Below are positions 1-30,081 of a stretch of DNA of 64,000 nt, one piece after another; position 1 is the stretch's first letter, and each line of letters opens with the position of its first letter. Source of the DNA: Lumbricus rubellus. Lineage: Eukaryota; Annelida; Clitellata; Crassiclitellata; Lumbricidae. The position numbers were made by a program, and so were the translations under genes. The notes under the pieces are model-generated. The model had not been told where the DNA came from, ran no database searches, and worked only from the letters and a program-made list of their open reading frames with translations. The stretch is taken from NCBI GenBank assembly GCA_945859605.1, contig OX243820.1:30138599-30202598 (forward strand), written 5' to 3'.

Positions 1-255
1 TGATGATGACGACGAAGAGAACAACGACGACGATGACTATGTGTTCTCTGCCTAAAGACCCATTCGTTTGATGCCATCCATGGCAAGGATGAGATGACTG
101 AGATGATTTTCCGTTGCCTTCCTCCCAAACGTCATTTCATTATTGCAATGTCTATAGGAGTGTACGTTATGCAGCGGCTTCAGGGTATAGATTCGAACCT
201 GCGACCCTCCCATTACAAGGCACAGAGCATGCAGCTAAGCCACCGCGTCCCATTC
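1..255 (-). mobile_element. tRNA-derived SINE, reverse orientation
   Basis: Read on the minus strand, a tRNA-like head starts near 252 with an A-box-like TGGCTTAGCTG. A B box, GGTTCGAATC, follows (reverse complement at 190-199). The body runs on to a (GATGAC)-type tail at positions 1-40. The body shares a 'GGAAGGCAACGG ... CTCATC' stretch with the SINE at 1745-1977, so the two look like one family. It could be mistaken for a tRNA gene, but there is no cloverleaf 3' half, and the tail is retroposon-like. Confidence 0.6.
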
Positions 256-404
256 CGATGTAAGGTAGATTAAACTAAATTAAATGCAGGCTCAATGGCA
301 ATTTATATAGCGCTTGCACGTGTGACATATTCACCGAAGCGGTATTACCATTTACCACGCATTGACCTGAACATAAAGCGGATATGTCACTGGCAACGTT
401 GAGG

Positions 405-616
405 TCAGCTCGATATTTAAATGTAAATTTAAATTTAAATGTAAATGTAACTTTAAATGTAAATGTAAATGTAAATTTAAATGTAAATGTAAATGTAAAT
501 TTAAATGTAATAAATGTAAATTTAAATGTAAATGTAAATGTAAATTTAAATGTAAATGTAAATGTAAATTTAAATGTAAATGTAAATGTAAATTTAAATG
601 TAAATGTAAATTTAAA
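405..616. repeat. Tandem repeat of AAATGT / AAATTT hexamers
   Basis: About 210 bp of alternating TAAATG and TAAATT hexamers arranged in a higher-order pattern: two or three TAAATG units, then one TTTAAA-containing unit. All six frames stay open, which explains the long low-complexity reading frames here; none is a gene. Confidence 0.95.
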
Positions 617-1323
617 TGCAAGCACTTTCTTATGGCGATCGCACGTGTGGTCTCTCGACCCCCATGGCAATTTTTCAATGAAATGATCGGAGGAAATTTT
701 TCCTCATCGCTGCCCGTTTGAATGAAAGGATGTCGTTAAGGCTTTAACGACAAAAGTGCACTTTAGAAAGCGACTGGGACAGCAGTGCAGTTGGCAGTTA
801 ATAAAATGTTATGGTCCTCTTTATGCACCTGGCAAACCTGAGATTTAACTCTCTTAAACATAGAGAAACTCTCTATAACATATGTTACATTAAATGTGCA
901 TCATCAGGACATGCATATATATATATATATATATTATATAATATATATATATATATTCCCTGAAAGTCAAGCAATGTGTATGATCAGGGTATACATATAC
1001 ATATAAGCTTATAAAATTATGATGTAGGCTATACCCTACAAATTTAGGATTATGGTTTAGGAATAAATTAGGGTTGGGCAAGACGCCGCAAGAGGGGTTA
1101 AGGTCAGGCGCTGTAAGGTTTTGGTCTGGGTTTGGGGTTATAAGAGGTATACTATAGGTCAGCATTAGGGCTAGGGGTAGAGAAAGCTCACTGTTGAGAA
1201 TTGAGGGACAGATTGGGGTGTTTGAGGAATTGAGGATAAAATTGATGGAAACCAGACTATACAGTCGAGCTAGACTCGTCTGCCTGGACATGTCCAATTG
1301 TTCATGTCTCTGTTTATATGTGT

Positions 1324-1400
1324 CCCATCTGACAAAAACCAGGCGTGTGTCGGAAAAAACACGCTTCTGAGATAATGACGCCTGGTTTTTGTCAGATGGG
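1324..1400. repeat. 77-bp palindrome with 23-bp perfect arms
   Basis: CCCATCTGACAAAAACCAGG... at 1324-1346 is repeated exactly as its reverse complement at 1378-1400. A further GCGTGT/ACACGC inverted pair lies inside the 31-bp spacer. It could be a very short MITE or a cruciform-forming sequence. No open gene overlaps it. Confidence 0.85.
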
Positions 1401-1744
1401 TCACATATGGCTTCAGCTGTTGCAGACGAATATACATCAGTCGTTTTCACCAATGTGTCGCATCATCCATATTATGGTTTCAGAGACTGTGAATAGCCTA
1501 CATTAGAAGATGAAGATGACCAATGACCATGCATTATAATAAACACATCTGAGACATTTATGTAACGCCTTTAGTCACACTGAAAGTGATCACCAGCGGT
1601 ATGAGAGTCAGCCAGCAAGCCAGCCATGAAGTCAGTTAAACAGTTTGTAGTTATCCAGCCAGTCAGGGAACGAGTATGTACGTCCGTTAGTAAGCTATGA
1701 CAAGACATGGCTAACTAGCCTAGTTAGCTACACCGGTAAGCGAG

Positions 1745-1977
1745 AGCGGCATTCATCTTTTGGTTGCAACGGACTGCGGTTCAAGCTCCGGGCTGGGAGT
1801 TGGCATTCAGAGATTTAGATATCTCGGGCAAGCACCTGTTGGACGCAGGGGCGCAAGCTGCTGCGGAGCGACCTTGGGCAAGCTCCTTACACATCATTGT
1901 CTGTGGGGAAGGCAACGGGATTATTTTACGGGAAACCACTTCACTCATCTCATCCCAAGGGGCGTAAAGCCAATGAA
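1745..1977 (+). mobile_element. tRNA-derived SINE, forward
   Basis: A B-box-like GGTTCAAGCTCC (1778-1789) lies in the tRNA-like head. It is followed by a GACCTTGGGCAAGC core and the same GGAAGGCAACGG body block seen in the SINE at 1-255. The element runs directly into a long GAGGA/GAAGA tail from 1978. Its boundaries are approximate. Confidence 0.55.
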
Positions 1978-2290
1978 CCTGAGGAGGAAGAGCAGAAGGA
2001 GGAGGAGGAGGAAGAAGAAGAAGAGGAGAAGGACGAGGAGGAGGAGGGGAGGAGAAGTAGGACGACGACGACGAGGAGTAGGAAGAATAGGCGGATAAAA
2101 GGAGGAGGAGAACTAGAAGGAGGAAGAGGAGGAAGAGTATAGAAGGAGGACGAGGAGGATGAGGAACAGGAGGAGGAAGTGGAGGGGTAGAAGAAGGAAG
2201 TGGAGGGGTAGAAGAAGGAGAAGAAAGCGTAAGAGAAGGGCACAAGAAGATGATAGCAAGATAAAGAAAAGAGGACAGGAAAAAGTTGAA
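1978..2290 (+). repeat. Homopurine (GAG/GAA) tract
   Basis: About 300 bp of almost pure purine on the plus strand, directly downstream of a SINE body and probably grown from its simple-repeat tail. The long Lys/Arg/Glu or Ser/Leu reading frames across it are compositional artefacts. Confidence 0.9.
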
Positions 2291-2672
2291 GAGTTTGAAG
2301 AGCCAAACAGATTCAGTATAATGGAAGAACACACATATATACAGGACGTGGAAGAGGATGAAGCAGATGTGACGACGGCAGACAATGGCATTGTCTTAGA
2401 TTACGTATGTGAAACATGTCTTATAGTATAATCTGTATACTTGTCTTTGTGTATTATACATGTGTATTGCAGGCTGTCTGTCTATCCAGTTAAGATTTGT
2501 GTATTCTGTAATCTCCGTTCTTGTGAATTGTTTTTTTAAACTGCATAAATGTAGGCCTACACTGTAACCGGTTGCGGTCTGTCAACCGAGATTGTTTCAA
2601 TAAAGAGAATATCATTATGTATGTGTGCATGTGTCTGTCTGTGTGTCTGTCTGTGTCTGTCTGTGTGTGTAG

Positions 2673-21028
<18,356 letters not shown>

Positions 21029-21803
21029 AATCACAAGAAATATGCAGCAAGCATTTTCTCCAGAATAAGGGCTAATCCATGTATTACGTATGAAAAAATT
21101 GTATTTTCGACCCCTCCCATCCGGTTGCAACTCGTTAATTTTTGGGGTTTACACATGCAAATAAGCTTCTTCCCCCCCTACAAAAGTTAATTTGCTAATC
21201 AGGGTGAGAATTGCCGGGGATGTGGTGGTTCAACTCCCCCTAGTCCCCTAGTTTTTCTTAGGACCCCATGGTAAAGTCCTCATTGCCTACCCCAAATCCA
21301 CATAAATCAACGTCCGACTTCACACCAGTTATTTTTCTACAATTCGCATACTGGCTAAAGTCATCTATAAAACATTTCTTTTACCATAGGCTATATTTAT
21401 TATTTATTTTTTGGTACACGTCATATTTGTTAGCTAAAATTTGTTAACTGTTCTGGTTTACTGTTTACATCTGAACAGAATTTAATAATAATAATATAAT
21501 CAAATGTCATTGGTCAACTATAGGCTAATTCAGAGTTATAAATAGGCTAATGTTGACATCATAATTTGAAATTTATTTTGCAAACGTACATTTTACCGAG
21601 ACCCCTTCCCACCGCATGCACCCGAATGAAAATCACCAAAATCCGATGACCCCCTTCCCAAGTACGCAATGTATAGACAGCCCCCCCCCCCCAAAAAGCC
21701 AACGAGAACGTGCCACGTCTAAGAACTCAACAAAAGCTATTTTTCCAAGGATGCATGATTATTAAAACACGAAAATCCACCAGATTCTCCTAACAGTGCA
21801 AAT

Positions 21804-21809
21804 TTTATT
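21804..21809 (-). terminator. Poly(A) signal of KTI12
   Basis: AATAAA on the minus strand, only about 11 nt beyond the KTI12 stop codon (21820). The predicted 3' UTR would be very short. Confidence 0.5.
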
Positions 21810-21819
21810 TAAAGTGCCG

Positions 21820-24800
21820 CTATTTGGTTCGACTGTTCAGGAACTGCACAAACATGTTCGCTATTTTCGACCTATCGTCCACAGAATGCGTCTTTGCGTA
21901 ATTGATGAACTGACGTCGAAGGCGTTGTAGCTCGGACACAGGAACGATTCGGAACAACTCCACCTGGTGTCAGAAAAACACATAATACTGACCAATACTT
22001 AAATGCTAGAAACCCAGTAACTATAGTAAATCATATGAAATGTAACATTTCCTTACAATAAAACATTCTAACCTCAAATCATTCTGCCAAATTTCACATT
22101 ATGTTGCAGACAGATTTTGGATTATAATAAAATTTATTTTAAATGTTTGTAAGTGACTGAAGTTATATTACAATATGTACAGTTGCAAATTTCTAATTAA
22201 ATTTAATGCCTACATGTTTTCTGAATAATGACATGCAAGCAGTGTTGTACAGTAACGAAGTAAAAGTAACGCGTTACTGTACTTAAGTGAAAGTTTCAGT
22301 AATTTCACATGTAACGAAGTATCGAAAAAATAAAATACTTTTACTTTCAACGAAGTAAAATTTTACCCATATTTCAGTACTTTTACTTCGTTACAATTTA
22401 TGCGACTCTCGTTACAATGTTCGTTACTTCAAAGCGCTAATTAACATTTTGTTTCTCTAAGCTAAGACAGCTTATTCAAATTTGCATGCCTAAAATAGAT
22501 TTTCGATGGGTGGAGCACACTGGATGCACTGATATTTCTGCAGCAGAACGACTCTTCAGCTGTGCATTGTGCTAACAATAAATCGGAAGCGTGCATACTA
22601 GACTCAACGATAAGTGCCATTTCGAGAATTTAGTATTTTTGAAGGTTAATAGCCTAATCGATTGAGTTAGCCTAAGCTTATAGAAAAACTCAGTACTTTT
22701 ACTTTTTACTTAAAAAGTATTATTTGAAGGGGCTACTTTTTACTTTTAAAAAAGTAAAATTTGTGATGAGTACTTTTAATTTTACTTAAGTAATTAAAAT
22801 CCATTTTACTTTTACTTTTACTTAAGTACATTTGCCCGATACTTTCAACAACACTGCATGCAAGACATGTACAAAAGCAAAGATTTTACATGAAATCTTA
22901 TCTAAAAATACCTTATCTTTAGCTTCAGGAACTGTCACTAGGTCACCAGGAACTCCAGTCTTCTGAGCTTCACACACAGACTGAGGAAAAAATCATGCAT
23001 AAAACAAGCTAAGGTCAAGTGAGGTCAAGTATCAAATCTGTGGCAGCAACATATCGCCCAGAGGAGCATCAAAACCTGCAGACTACCAGATAAATTAGTC
23101 GAACCAGTATTTGAAGCTGAGACATAATAATGTTAACATCAGGATACAGGAACCAAATACACCAGAGACTCGGGAGATAGTCTCTCAACGGCGTTGGATC
23201 TACTATGACTTTGGAATGCAGAAGTTCACAAAAGCGAATGCAGAGGATAATTAATGCCAATTGCAGATATATATGTGGACAAGGAGAGGTGGAGCCAAAA
23301 CTAGGTGATTTGGCATATGTTCTTTATGGATGACCCCAAGACATTTCCAGTGTAACGGAAGAGTGCAACAAGTAAACCTGTGTTTATATATACTTACTGA
23401 TATGATGGTTTGCGTGATCTTGTCCATTTCATGCATGAGGTTTGTGTCAGAGAGTGGTTGCTGCAAAACAACATAAAATTTAAATCATAAACATTAAGAC
23501 AACACACCAAATATCAGTACAGACTGTACCGAAAAAAAAACAATCAAATCAAATCAAATCAAGTTTATTGCTCCCATAAAAGAAAAAATATATATACAGC
23601 AATTACATAGTATGACTTGCTAATAAAGCTAAGAATGTTATATATAAATACATGTGCAAACGAGTAGCAATTCCAGGGAAGCAATAGAAGCCCCAGAAGG
23701 GAAGATCCCTCTAGTTAGGGTGAGACAGACTAAGAATGCGAAGTCTCTCCAAATCCTCCAACTTTCTTCATCTACCAAATTTTAAAGTTGAATCTAAAAC
23801 ATTTGAAACCAACTAAATATTTAAAGCTTCAAAGAATTAATTTATTCATTCATGAATTACTATAGCGCCTCTTCAAAGGCGACCACTCAGGGGTGCTCCT
23901 AACTCCAGCACCACCAAAAATTACTCCTGTGATCAGCTGCTTTTGGTTATATGTTGGGAATATAAGAGAAAGAAATTTTCAGTGTGAACACTAATCCAAA
24001 ATCATTAGAAGTTTAATAGTGACAGTACAAAATCATTAGAAGTATATTTAGCGAAATAACAACCCGACATCAAAAGTTTACCGGAAGAGTGGAAAGGTTT
24101 GGTGGAGGTGGTTTCCGAAGAAAAAGTGCCTCGTAGATCTGTTCCTTGGGAAGTTCATCTTCCGGCCGAACAGTGAAAACCGGGGAATCCCAACGATTGC
24201 GAGATTCCGGAGCCTCGAATCTCATGACTAGACCGTTGAAACTACAACATTTGAAACCAACACACTAAATAAGGCATCAAGGAATTCATTCATAAATATA
24301 GACTATAGAGGATTATGGGGAACTACTCAGAGGTGCTCCCAAAGTTACTCCTTTATGAAGCTGATCTGTTTTAGAGAATGCCAGACTGTTGTTTTCAGAC
24401 TCCGTATCACAAGATCAACACAGTCACTCAGCAATCAACATACCTTTGCTAAAAGGTACCAAAACGTTATCATTACTTCTAGTCACACTCTGCAGTAAGA
24501 ACAACAGGAATCATCAGGTAAAAGTTCTGGTGCCTGTCTGCATTACCGGTACCTACATTACAAGTCAAACTTCTCAGCTCAATTGTCATGAGGTGACAAG
24601 TAGTTCCTGCACCCTACTATCTCACCTCCTTGATGAGGATATTACTTAACTCAGCCTGCTTTGTACATCATAAAAATAGAAGCCATAGACCATAAAGTGA
24701 AATAAACTCTTACACTTCCTCTGTGTAGCGATCCACCTCTGGCCGACTTTCATTGAACGAAAAAGATTCGGCTTTCGAAGCACAACAATGTATCTGAAGT

Positions 24801-26849
24801 CCAACACAGACACACGTAAATGAACATTACAGTTCAGCAACAAAAAAGTCACGGATATGAGCTTACAATAACAATTCATTGCCACTTATGTTATCTAAAA
24901 TCATCTTAATTAAACCAAAGCTGTAAGCCAACTGTGCCATTTAAACCACTACACAAAACCTAAGTAGGCAATTAAGTTTTCTAAATTTATGCTTTTCCAT
25001 TCCAACTTGTTCAAACCTGACAACGTCTCTAATATGCCATTTAATACCATAATGTACATAACATACAGAGCAAGTAAGTAAGTAAATATATTCTGTCTTA
25101 ATCAATTGCTAATCGCACTTTCATGTACACTGTACAGGGCCTACAGGCAATTACGCATATAATAAACACAGTAAGAAAATATCCTAGCAGAAAATGTTTA
25201 GCACATCAGGCTGGGTGATGGTGATTTCAAACATAAAACACTGATTTCTGTCCAAATCCAATAAAATTTTATGAAAATGAAAAGCAAGTTATAACAAGCG
25301 TTTTACACCACATCAATATGTACACATTAAACTAAATGAACTCACAAGACAGTGAGGTGTCTGAGCCGACTTTGTTATGCAGTACAATTCGTATCTGTAA
25401 CCTAAATCAGAAAAACAAGGCTGAATAAAATTGATAGCACAACAAAAGTGCAGTTCTCTGGGATCAGCTAAACTTTAAAGTTTTCGCGTTCACTGTATTG
25501 GCAATCCATATGCTTCAGCGTGAGTCCGAGATCATCTGGTTTAACACTTTGAGAAAACAATAGAATGCCGTCCATCTGGAATGACCTCCTTTCAAAGCTG
25601 CGTTTATTTCATCTGACCAATTAAACTGGGTTTTTTGCTGCTGGTCATGGCTACAAGCGCTCCTGAGTAGGTGAAGAAGTGCTCTATAAGTCCATATGAA
25701 TGAATGAATGATTGAATGATCATATAAATTGCTTTGGTTTTCCACTTACTTTAGTAGACACTCATTGCTGAGAGTTAAAATGATCAACAAAGTAGTTTAA
25801 ATGCGTTAATCATCAATAATATTGAATTATTGATTTCTCGATTGACTGCCAGATAATATAACTGCAATTAACTTAGTAGTAATAACAGTAGCTAAACATG
25901 AGAATTTTTGCCAAACAAAAATCAAACAAATCTGAAATCACATGCATAAAAATTCCGTCAACTATATGAGAAAAAAAGCATCCATACCTTTGATGTAATT
26001 CAATGAATCTAGTATTAGAACGTCTTCCTTATTTATAAACCTGGAAAAGAAAATGTTTCACGTATTTTGAGCACTAAAACACTCGTTGTAAGCCCGCAGA
26101 GACCGGACCAGTCACATTTTAATACATTTATTTATCACTGTTATTACTAAATTTTAACGGCTGCAAAATCACATAGAAACCTGAGGTGAACAAGAAAACG
26201 TCTGGAGTTGTGCAGACATGATGCCTTAAAAATAATAAAGTAGTCCATTGAAACATAATAATATTTATTGCTACAGTGTAATATAGACATCTGAGTTTTG
26301 CGAGTAGCTTACTCATAGCATAGCAAATGTTGCACAAAAATGCTGCAGTGAAATAATTAGGTATAACCACTACTTAAAGCTTGATTGTATGTTAACAGGA
26401 AATTATTTAACAGAAATTTACCTTTGAGTGTCTGATTTCAGTGAACTTCTTAACTCCTTTTCAGTTAATGATTCTGTCAGACAACACAACAAATTCAGTT
26501 TTCATAATAATTTTAAGTATGTTTTAAAGCACCATCTTATATGCACAATTTCTGGTTGAGAAAGTCTTTAAACTTGTCTATTCTTGAGTCAGTTTGAATT
26601 TAAAAAAATACAATAAAAATAAAAAATTAGCATGTATCACCTATAAATTGTTCAAAGATTAATGCTATGTTGCCATTCATATTTTTATTCATTCCTACCT
26701 GAATAAACGTGATTTTTCGCGACGTCGGGTCTGTGATCAGACACAACGGTCGTTTTAATCTGTTTAGCCTCTTCCATAAACGATTTCAATTCCGCTGCTC
26801 TTGTCGTTTTACCAGAACTAGGAAAACCGCACATAACAACCAACGGCAT
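21820..26849 (-). CDS. KTI12: KTI12 homologue, Elongator-associated P-loop ATPase
   Basis: Nine exons, reading downward: 26849-26699, 26473-26422, 26040-25988, 25401-25346, 24793-24714, 24241-24082, 23460-23398, 22980-22912, 21963-21820. All have GT-AG borders and phases agree, giving 275 residues. The start MPLVVMCGFPSSGKTT carries the Walker A motif (residues 8-15). Family landmarks follow: LILDSLNYIKGYRYELYC, NESRPEVDRYTEEVF, RFEAPESRNRWDSP, GVPGDLVTVP and LRRQFINYAKTH near the C terminus. Known role: KTI12 is a tRNA-dependent ATPase needed by Elongator for wobble-uridine modification. The human protein is about 350 residues; the shorter length here reflects a reduced central linker. At the fifth donor I chose GTAAGA at 24713, not the GT two bases earlier, because only that keeps the frame. 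It is head-to-head with FAM210A. Confidence 0.93.
22240..22856 (+). mobile_element. Degenerate hAT transposon fragment
   Basis: Ends CAGTGTTGTACAGTAACG and ...TTTCAACAACACTG, with an exact 8-bp target-site duplication CATGCAAG (22232-22239 and 22857-22864). Inside (about 22525-22650, + strand) is a hAT C-terminal dimerisation remnant: DISAAERLFSCA, a stop, and in another frame RLNDKCHFENLVFLK. It is inactive. It sits in the last intron of KTI12, in antisense orientation. Confidence 0.9.
23540..23760 (-). mobile_element. LINE/SINE 3' fragment, reverse
   Basis: A (AATCA)n run at about 23540-23560, followed by AGTTTATTGCTCCC, is the reverse complement of a retroposon 3' end with a (TGATT)n tail. 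A separate inverted tail (TATAGCGCCTCTTCAAAGGC) lies near 23860-23885, and another partial one near 24285-24360. All are intronic to KTI12. Confidence 0.5.
25560..25725 (+). mobile_element. LINE 3' end fragment
   Basis: 'CCGTCCATCTGGAATGACCTC' reads as the PSIWNDL motif near the C terminus of CR1/L2-type reverse-transcriptase ORFs. It is followed by the shared tail (AGCGCTCCTGAGTAGGTGAA...GTGCTCTATAA) and (GAATGAAT)n. It lies in a KTI12 intron, antisense to it. Confidence 0.65.
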
Positions 26850-27544
26850 TTTTTTTAACTGCAGCAGTGATTAAGAAAACAAAACTTTAATCATAAACAA
26901 ATTTACTTCTCAAACAGCACATGTCATGAATGTTGACAGAACCATAGATCTATGAAAACGCGAATGATGTCTAGCGATTCGTTGATAGTCAGCGCAGACA
27001 TAGGACGTCGTTAAATACTAGAGCAGAGGATATTAATTTTATTTGAAAATTCTCTGAAAATCGCAGTATTTAGAGGCCAAGTGAATCAAATTGTATACAT
27101 TAATTTCTAATTCAAACCGTATCAATCCCACATAAATAGGTCCATAGGCTAATAAAAGTCGTAGGTCCATCTATCTGGAATAGTCTTTCGTTGGAGATGC
27201 GTCTGTTACCTAGGGTTGACTCGTCAGTGTTTTACAGGCTCCTTAAAAAAATTTCACCGTGGTTGTTCTGGGAGCGCTTCTGAGTGGATTTCTCAAAGGA
27301 ACGCTACATAAATTCTTGAAATGAATGAATGAAAACATTTGAAAATGAAATCAGCAATGCAGCTCCGGATGGAGTCGAAATTCCTATTACACTAATTGTT
27401 ACAGCAGTTATTGTGTTTCAATACACAGATCAATGGTTAATTTTTCTCAATCCTCATGTTTGGCGAGTGCTTGGATTGTTATGTCGGTTATTATTTCGTG
27501 ATGATCAGTTGGATTGCATCGAATAAAAGTGAATTTTAACACAA
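26850..27544. promoter_or_regulatory. Divergent intergenic region between KTI12 and FAM210A
   Basis: 695 bp separate the two start codons, which point away from each other, so the promoters must lie here. No TATA box or defined motif stands out. Positions 27165-27335 are occupied by a LINE 3' end, which narrows the likely core promoter space. Confidence 0.5.
27165..27335 (+). mobile_element. LINE 3' end fragment in a divergent promoter
   Basis: 'GTCCATCTATCTGGAATAG' (the IWNS-type motif) is followed by the tail GGGAGCGCTTCTGAGTGG...GGAACGCTACATAAATTC and (GAATGAAT). Same family as the copies at 25560, 33440 and 50210. Confidence 0.7.
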
Positions 27545-30081
27545 ATGATGTTGAAAATGCACGCCAGAATCATTTCTTTACCTGCTCGATGCTACAGAGT
27601 TGCTGTTGGTTGGACTCACAGTTTATCTAAAGGTGTGTTACACGAGAAGTATAATATTCTCATGACTGAGGCGCTTATGAAACATTTTGCATTCAAATTT
27701 TAACGTGATGCAATGCTTCGAACTTGACCTACAGTATTAGGTAAATACCCATTTTAACGTCGGTAATTATTTTCATGTGCAATTAAATCGTCGCATCAGA
27801 ATGACATACACAACAATATTTTCCGACGAAATAGAAGCGGGATTTCTCACGTGAGGGTCGGTTAGGGCTCAGGTTAGGCGCCGTGAGGGTCGGTTAGGGT
27901 TAGTGTTAGGGTTAGTGCAGTCGTATGCTGAAATTGAAGCTGGAATGATAAACAATAAGTATCAATGAAATAGAAGTTAGATTGATGAAAAATATTCACT
28001 TACGAAATAGAAGTGGAATTTATGGAACAAATTGTTGCATAAACAGAAGCTGGATGAACGAAAAGGAGTCTTGGTAAACAACGCTGCAACGTTACTTCTT
28101 GGGGGTCGTAAAACCCACACCGGTTTCATCCTATCATCCAGCTTCCATTTCACCTACAGAGAACCTTCATCCAGCTTATATTTCAAGCGCATGAAAGCGG
28201 AAATACGTACGCTAAGAAATAATAACCGCTGAAAATGAAACCGCTAGAAAAACGCTGAAAATTAATTACCGACGTTAAAATGGGTATTTACCTAAAGGAC
28301 TAGCGCAAATGGTCAAAAATCAAAATGACAGTACTTTAGCATTTGTCTCAAAATGTTTTATATAACAATGCGCAATATTGATATTGCGCATCATTAAGTG
28401 CTGCCGATCAAGTGTCCGCGTTCAATAGGGTTTTTCGTCATGTTAATTAGTATTATGCAGAAGTCGAACCGTTTGTGGTTAATTATTTTAATACACTGTT
28501 GCATTCAAGTTTTGTTGCATTCAAGTTTGTTTTGACTATTTATTTCAGCGAACGATATCAGCTGTACATATCCTAAGACATTCGCATACAGTACTCTGTC
28601 AAATCGAGCCCAGATTAACTGGCAACCGTATGATTCTCATTCACTCGATTTCTTTCGGAATCAAAAACCGATAGGATGTAGTTCTTTTCCAAATGCACTC
28701 AGCTGCCGAATTTTGCATCTGACTCCAAACGTCGGCATTCGTGAAAATCTCAATAAGGCGAATAATCCCCTGGAGAGTAGCGGGAGTGTCCGCTCTGATC
28801 CGGAAAAATCTCAGGTAGAGAATGATAAACAAGGTACGCTCGAGAAGGAACAGGATTCAGCACTGTCGGACGAGTCTGAAAGTGCAGACGGCAAACCTCA
28901 AGGTCTGCTGCAGAGATTTAAGCAGACGTACAAAAAGTATGGCAAGGTGCTGATTGGGGTTCACGTCTTCACCTCTTGCATCTGGGGCACAGCGTTTTAC
29001 TATGCAGCTGCCAGGTGAGAAAACTTCAAGCTTTAACTTTTGACAATTTAAATGATTTTAGTTTTTTTAAACCTTTGTTGCAAATCTGATCAGATTTGCA
29101 TCAGCATGCAGAAAAGCAGTTTTAAGTAGATCATTAACCTTTTACCCGTTCATTTTTCCCGTTATGCCCGTGTTTTCAGTGGATATTCTTGGGGCAAACG
29201 TGTAAAGGGTTAACATGCACTCAGTCAAAACAAATTCAAGAGGACAGGAAGTTGTGTTGTAAATCAGGAGTTAAAAGCACAGGCAGACACAGAAGAGCTA
29301 AGGTGAATAGTGTTTGACTATAAACATTCGTCAAGGTTATTTGGTAACAAAGAAATTAAGAAATTTATTTTCTTTCATCATGTTTTTGTTGCATTCTGAA
29401 ATGCATTTATCCTCGTTAGCCTGCAATGAAGGAACAGATTGCCAGTATCTTAACCTTGATAAAAATGTACTTTTTAATTGTTTATTACTTGTGTGGTTTC
29501 TTCAAGTGCTTGAAAAACTGTTTTACTTGTACTCTCAGGTTAGAAGCACGTGTGATTCTTCTCTGAACTTGGTGCTATATAATTTTACAGCTATTACCAT
29601 AAGATTAGGCATCACGGTTTTAGCAAGGGAGCACCTTTAATGCCTTTTCTATAAGTGGCACTAGTTATCGAATTTTGAAATGATCCTAAGATTGGGGGAT
29701 AGGGTTTTAGCCAGGAATTGCCCCAGCGTAAAATAGTTTACGTCATATCTCGTCTAACCGGCCACTGTTGTGTTTCTGTCTAGCGGCATAGACGTCATCT
29801 CTCTACTCAAATGGCTTGGTGCGAGTGACAAGATGATTGCCCCATTTACCGTTCCTGGAGTTGGTCATGCGGCCATTGCCTACCTCATGTACAAACTGGC
29901 CACACCGTTGCGCTACATGGTCACAATAGGCGGCACACGTGTCGCTGTCACAATCCTCCGACGCTGGGGCTATCTTCCACCGATCGCGGAAAAGAATAAA
30001 ATTCGTTATCTCGTTAAGGAAGGACAGCAAAAGATGAAGACAAAATACGGAGACATTCGGAAAACAAAGAATGAGGAATAA
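27545..30081 (+). CDS. FAM210A: FAM210A, mitochondrial DUF1279 protein
   Basis: Three exons, 27545-27632, 28549-29014 and 29784-30081, with GT-AG borders and matching phases (1, then 2), encode 283 residues. The N terminus (MMLKMHARIISLPARCYRVA) is basic and free of acidic residues, as expected of a mitochondrial presequence. Residues about 30-150 are low-complexity and acidic near the end (SALSDESESADG). The DUF1279 domain spans about residues 150-245: QRFKQTYKKYGKVLIGVHVF, then a predicted membrane helix, FYYAAASGIDV and YKLATPLRYMVTIGGTRVAV. A Lys-rich C-terminal tail follows. FAM210A is known as a mitochondrial inner-membrane protein linked to mitochondrial translation and to muscle and bone; FAM210B is shorter and matches less well. 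Two in-frame ATGs open the frame, and I used the first. The 559-bp MITE at 27737-28295 sits in intron 1. Confidence 0.93.
27737..28295. mobile_element. 559-bp MITE with 33-bp perfect inverted termini
   Basis: 27737-27769 (TTAGGTAAATACCCATTTTA...) is the exact reverse complement of 28263-28295. Internally there are repeated AAATAGAAGTGGA/AAATAGAAGCGGG phrases and a short degenerate TTAGGG run (27866-27920). No coding remnant is visible and the superfamily is unclear. A TTA duplication, or TTA being part of the terminus, cannot be told apart from one copy. Confidence 0.85.

Noticed and set aside
27850..27925. Interstitial telomere (TTAGGG) array
   Set aside because: Only a few degenerate TTAGGG units, and they belong to the interior of the 559-bp MITE.
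29314..29640. 108-residue frame in FAM210A intron 2
   Set aside because: The frame breaks no splice signal and shows no similarity; exon 2 joins exon 3 in exact phase across it.
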